Origin: Dokdonella_A sp035263065
Lineage (GTDB): Bacteria > Pseudomonadota > Gammaproteobacteria > Xanthomonadales > Rhodanobacteraceae
NCBI GenBank assembly: GCA_035263065.1
Contig: DATFRS010000388.1
Span: 1 to 7,084, forward strand
DNA length: 7,084 nucleotides
Direction: 5' to 3'
Below the pieces are notes generated by a model, which made no database searches, was not told the origin of the DNA, and was given only the letters and a program-made list of their open reading frames with translations. The position numbers were made by a program, and so were the translations under genes. This document shows, in pieces, positions 5,406 to 7,084 of the stretch (the stretch's first letter is position 1; each line of letters starts with the position of its first letter).

Positions 5406-5779
5406 AGAAGGAACGTTACAAGCCCGTCCCGTTCGATCTCGAACGGACGTGGCGCCGTTGGTCGCGTGATCCCGCATTCCGCGCCGCGCACGCCGCGCTC
5501 GAAGACGAGTTCGCCATGCTCGACGAGCTTCTGCGCGCGCGGTTCCGCGCCGGCCTGACGCAGGCCGATGTCGCCGCGCGCATGGGCATCGCGCAGGCGT
5601 CGGTCGCGCGGCTCGAGGCGAGCGCCGGGAGCCGCAAGCACGCGCCGTCGGTCGCGACGCTGCGCCGCTACGCCGACGCGGTCGACTGCGAGCTCAGGCT
5701 GTCGCTGGTGCCGAAGGCCACGCGCCGGGCGCAACCTGCCGCGAAGCCGGTGCGCAAGACGCCTCGCAAGCGCGCCTGA
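5402..5779 (+). CDS. higA: XRE-family helix-turn-helix antitoxin (HigA-like)
   Basis: 125-residue antitoxin and probable repressor of the operon. The N-terminal part (about 10-48) has the charged LERTWRRWSRDPAFRAAHAAL segment, common in antitoxins paired with Gp49-type toxins and probably involved in toxin contact. The helix-turn-helix follows at about 50-100, with GLTQADVAARMGIAQASVARLE (51-72) and SVATLRRYADAV (83-94). The protein ends in a lysine-, arginine-, proline- and alanine-rich tail (105-125), longer and more basic than is usual. Translation is coupled to the toxin: ATGA overlap, with a Shine-Dalgarno AAGGAG (5388-5393) inside the toxin gene. It should neutralise the toxin by direct binding and repress at the 5062-5077 palindrome. 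Its stop codon abuts that of the convergent ligase gene with no intervening base. Confidence 0.92.
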   Translation: MKKERYKPVPFDLERTWRRWSRDPAFRAAHAALEDEFAMLDELLRARFRAGLTQADVAARMGIAQASVARLEASAGSRKHAPSVATLRRYADAVDCELRLSLVPKATRRAQPAAKPVRKTPRKRA

Positions 5780-7084
5780 TCAGCCGGCCTGCGCCGCGTA
5801 GATGCGCCGCACGGCGTCCATCGTGTCGGCGTCGTCGGCGCGCTTGTCGTCGCGGTAGCGCTTCACGCGCGCGAGCCGCAGGGCGAGTCCGCCCGGATAG
5901 CGCGGGCTCGCCTGCAGGTCGCTGAAGGCGATTTCGGCGACGAGCTCCGGCCGCACGTAGACCGAGTAACGATCGCGCCGGATCTCGCGCGCGAGCAGCT
6001 CGCGCGTCTGCCATTCGAGCATTGCGTCGGTGAGTCCCTTGAACGTCTTGCCGAGCATCACGTAGGCGCCAGTCGCGGGATCGAGCGCGCCGAGATGCAG
6101 GTTCGAAAGCTTGCCCGTGCGCCGCCCATGGCCCCATTCGGCCGCGATGACGACGAGATCGAGCGTGTGCGCGCGCTTGATCTTGAGCCAGCCGGCGCCG
6201 CGGTTGCCGGCCTCGTACGGCGCATCGAGCGACTTCGCCATGACGCCTTCGTGGCCGGCCGCGAGCGCGGCGTCGTAGAACGCCCGGGCCTCGTCGGCGG
6301 ACGTCGTGACGATGCGTGGAATCCTGAGCGATTCCGGAACCGCCCGCGCGAGCGCCGCGTAGCGCTCGCGCGTCGGCCGGTCGGCGACGCTTTCGCCGTC
6401 GAGGCGCAGGCAATCGAAGAAGAACGCGCGCATCGGGAGCTCGGCGCGCAGCCGCTCGACGTCGAACTTGCGCCCGAAGCGCCGCATCGAGACCTGGAAC
6501 GGATACGGCCGGCCGTTCGGATCGAAGGCGATCGCTTCGCCGTCGAGAATGAGGTCGCGCGACGGCAGCGCGTGCGCGAGCTCGAGGATCTCGGGCACCG
6601 CGATGCCGACGTCGTTGAGATTGCGCGTGTAGATGCGCACGACGTCGCCGGCCTTGTGCACCTGGATGCGCGCGCCGTCCATCTTCAATTCGAACGCGGC
6701 CTCGCCGCCGAGCTGGCGCAGCGCATCGGCGGGATCGGCCGCGGTCTGCGCGAGCATCGGCGCTACGGGCGAAAGGACTTCCAGCTGGAACGTCGCGAGG
6801 CCTGACTCGCCTTCGAGCAGCGCGACGCGTGCGACGGCGCCGACGTTCTTCGCGTACATCATCGCGCGGCGCACCGGTGTCGGCGGCAACTCCGCGGCGG
6901 CAGCGATCGCGTCGGTCATCACGCCGGCGAGCGCGCCCTGACGCAGCTCGCCGATAAGGAGCTTCATGAGGAAGTCGCGCTCGGCTTCGGTGGCGAGGGC
7001 GAACAGCGCGCGAAGCGCCTCAGCACGGAGCGTCGTCGCACCGGCGCCGCGCATGACCGCGATCTCGCCCAGGCGCCGATCGAC
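5780..7084 (-). CDS. lig: ATP-dependent DNA ligase, N-terminally truncated by the window edge
   Basis: The visible 434 residues are in frame through base 7084, so the Met at 7054 is internal and the N-terminus lies outside the window. Numbering from that Met, the end of the N-terminal DNA-binding domain (LMKLLIGELRQGALAGVMTDAI, 29-50) is followed by the nucleotidyltransferase domain: motif I FELKMDGARI with AMP-accepting K124, LILDGEAIAF (168-177), FFFDCLRLDG (211-220), motif IV EGVMAK (269-274) and motif V GWLKIKR (288-294). The OB-fold domain follows, with LDLVVIAAEWGHG (298-310), GKTFKGLTD (335-343) and motif VI ALRLARVKRYRDDK (391-404). The order matches archaeal and mycobacterial LigB-type ligases of about 500-560 residues, which seal nicks using ATP. 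It is distinct from the essential NAD-dependent LigA and lacks LigD polymerase/nuclease domains in the visible part. All catalytic motifs look intact. It converges on the antitoxin with directly abutting stop codons. Confidence 0.95.
   Translation of the reverse strand, partial: VDRRLGEIAVMRGAGATTLRAEALRALFALATEAERDFLMKLLIGELRQGALAGVMTDAIAAAAELPPTPVRRAMMYAKNVGAVARVALLEGESGLATFQLEVLSPVAPMLAQTAADPADALRQLGGEAAFELKMDGARIQVHKAGDVVRIYTRNLNDVGIAVPEILELAHALPSRDLILDGEAIAFDPNGRPYPFQVSMRRFGRKFDVERLRAELPMRAFFFDCLRLDGESVADRPTRERYAALARAVPESLRIPRIVTTSADEARAFYDAALAAGHEGVMAKSLDAPYEAGNRGAGWLKIKRAHTLDLVVIAAEWGHGRRTGKLSNLHLGALDPATGAYVMLGKTFKGLTDAMLEWQTRELLAREIRRDRYSVYVRPELVAEIAFSDLQASPRYPGGLALRLARVKRYRDDKRADDADTMDAVRRIYAAQAG

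Noticed and set aside
6095..6805. Plus-strand open frame opposite the DNA ligase
   Set aside because: The antisense strand carries intact ligase motifs I to VI, while this frame has no recognisable features.

Overview
The window is GC-rich, densely coding bacterial DNA with strong CpG-type codon use (GCG, CGC, CTC, TCG). The fragment of a long FtsX/MacB-type orphan permease, a secreted M20 metallopeptidase and an ATP-dependent DNA ligase with no Ku or LigD partner in view suggest a free-living Gram-negative soil or sediment bacterium, such as an acidobacterial or high-GC proteobacterial lineage. This is an inference from gene content; nothing in the window fixes the taxon.

Layout. (1) Positions 1-1626 (+) hold the C-terminal part of an ABC-type permease whose beginning lies outside the window. 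(2) It converges, 15 bases apart, with a secreted M20-family zinc peptidase at 1642-3168 (-). (3) A 155-base divergent spacer separates the peptidase from a conserved four-helix membrane protein of unknown function at 3324-3884 (+). (4) A 130-base stretch follows with two strong hairpins, then a 71-residue hypothetical protein at 4015-4230 (+). (5) This small gene converges on a second, unrelated multi-helix membrane protein at 4327-4830 (-); the 96-base gap holds two GC-rich stem-loops. (6) A roughly 250-base non-coding stretch rich in short inverted repeats ends in a perfect 16-base AT-rich palindrome. (7) The palindrome sits directly upstream of a toxin-first type II toxin-antitoxin operon of HigBA type: a Gp49/RelE-fold toxin at 5082-5405 and an XRE helix-turn-helix antitoxin at 5402-5779, overlapping by four bases. 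(8) The antitoxin stop abuts, with no gap, the stop of an ATP-dependent DNA ligase at 5780 to beyond 7084 (-), whose N-terminus lies outside the window.

How the genes relate. Only the toxin-antitoxin pair forms a clear operon. The rest are single genes in alternating orientation, and no shared pathway is evident. The best-supported regulatory signal is the palindrome in front of the toxin gene, which fits an autoregulatory operator bound by the antitoxin. I see no tRNA, rRNA, CRISPR array, insertion sequence or integrase. I found no convincing new multi-gene system; the best leads are the toxin-antitoxin control region, the hairpin cluster at 3884-3957, and the inverted-repeat-rich stretch at 4860-5037.
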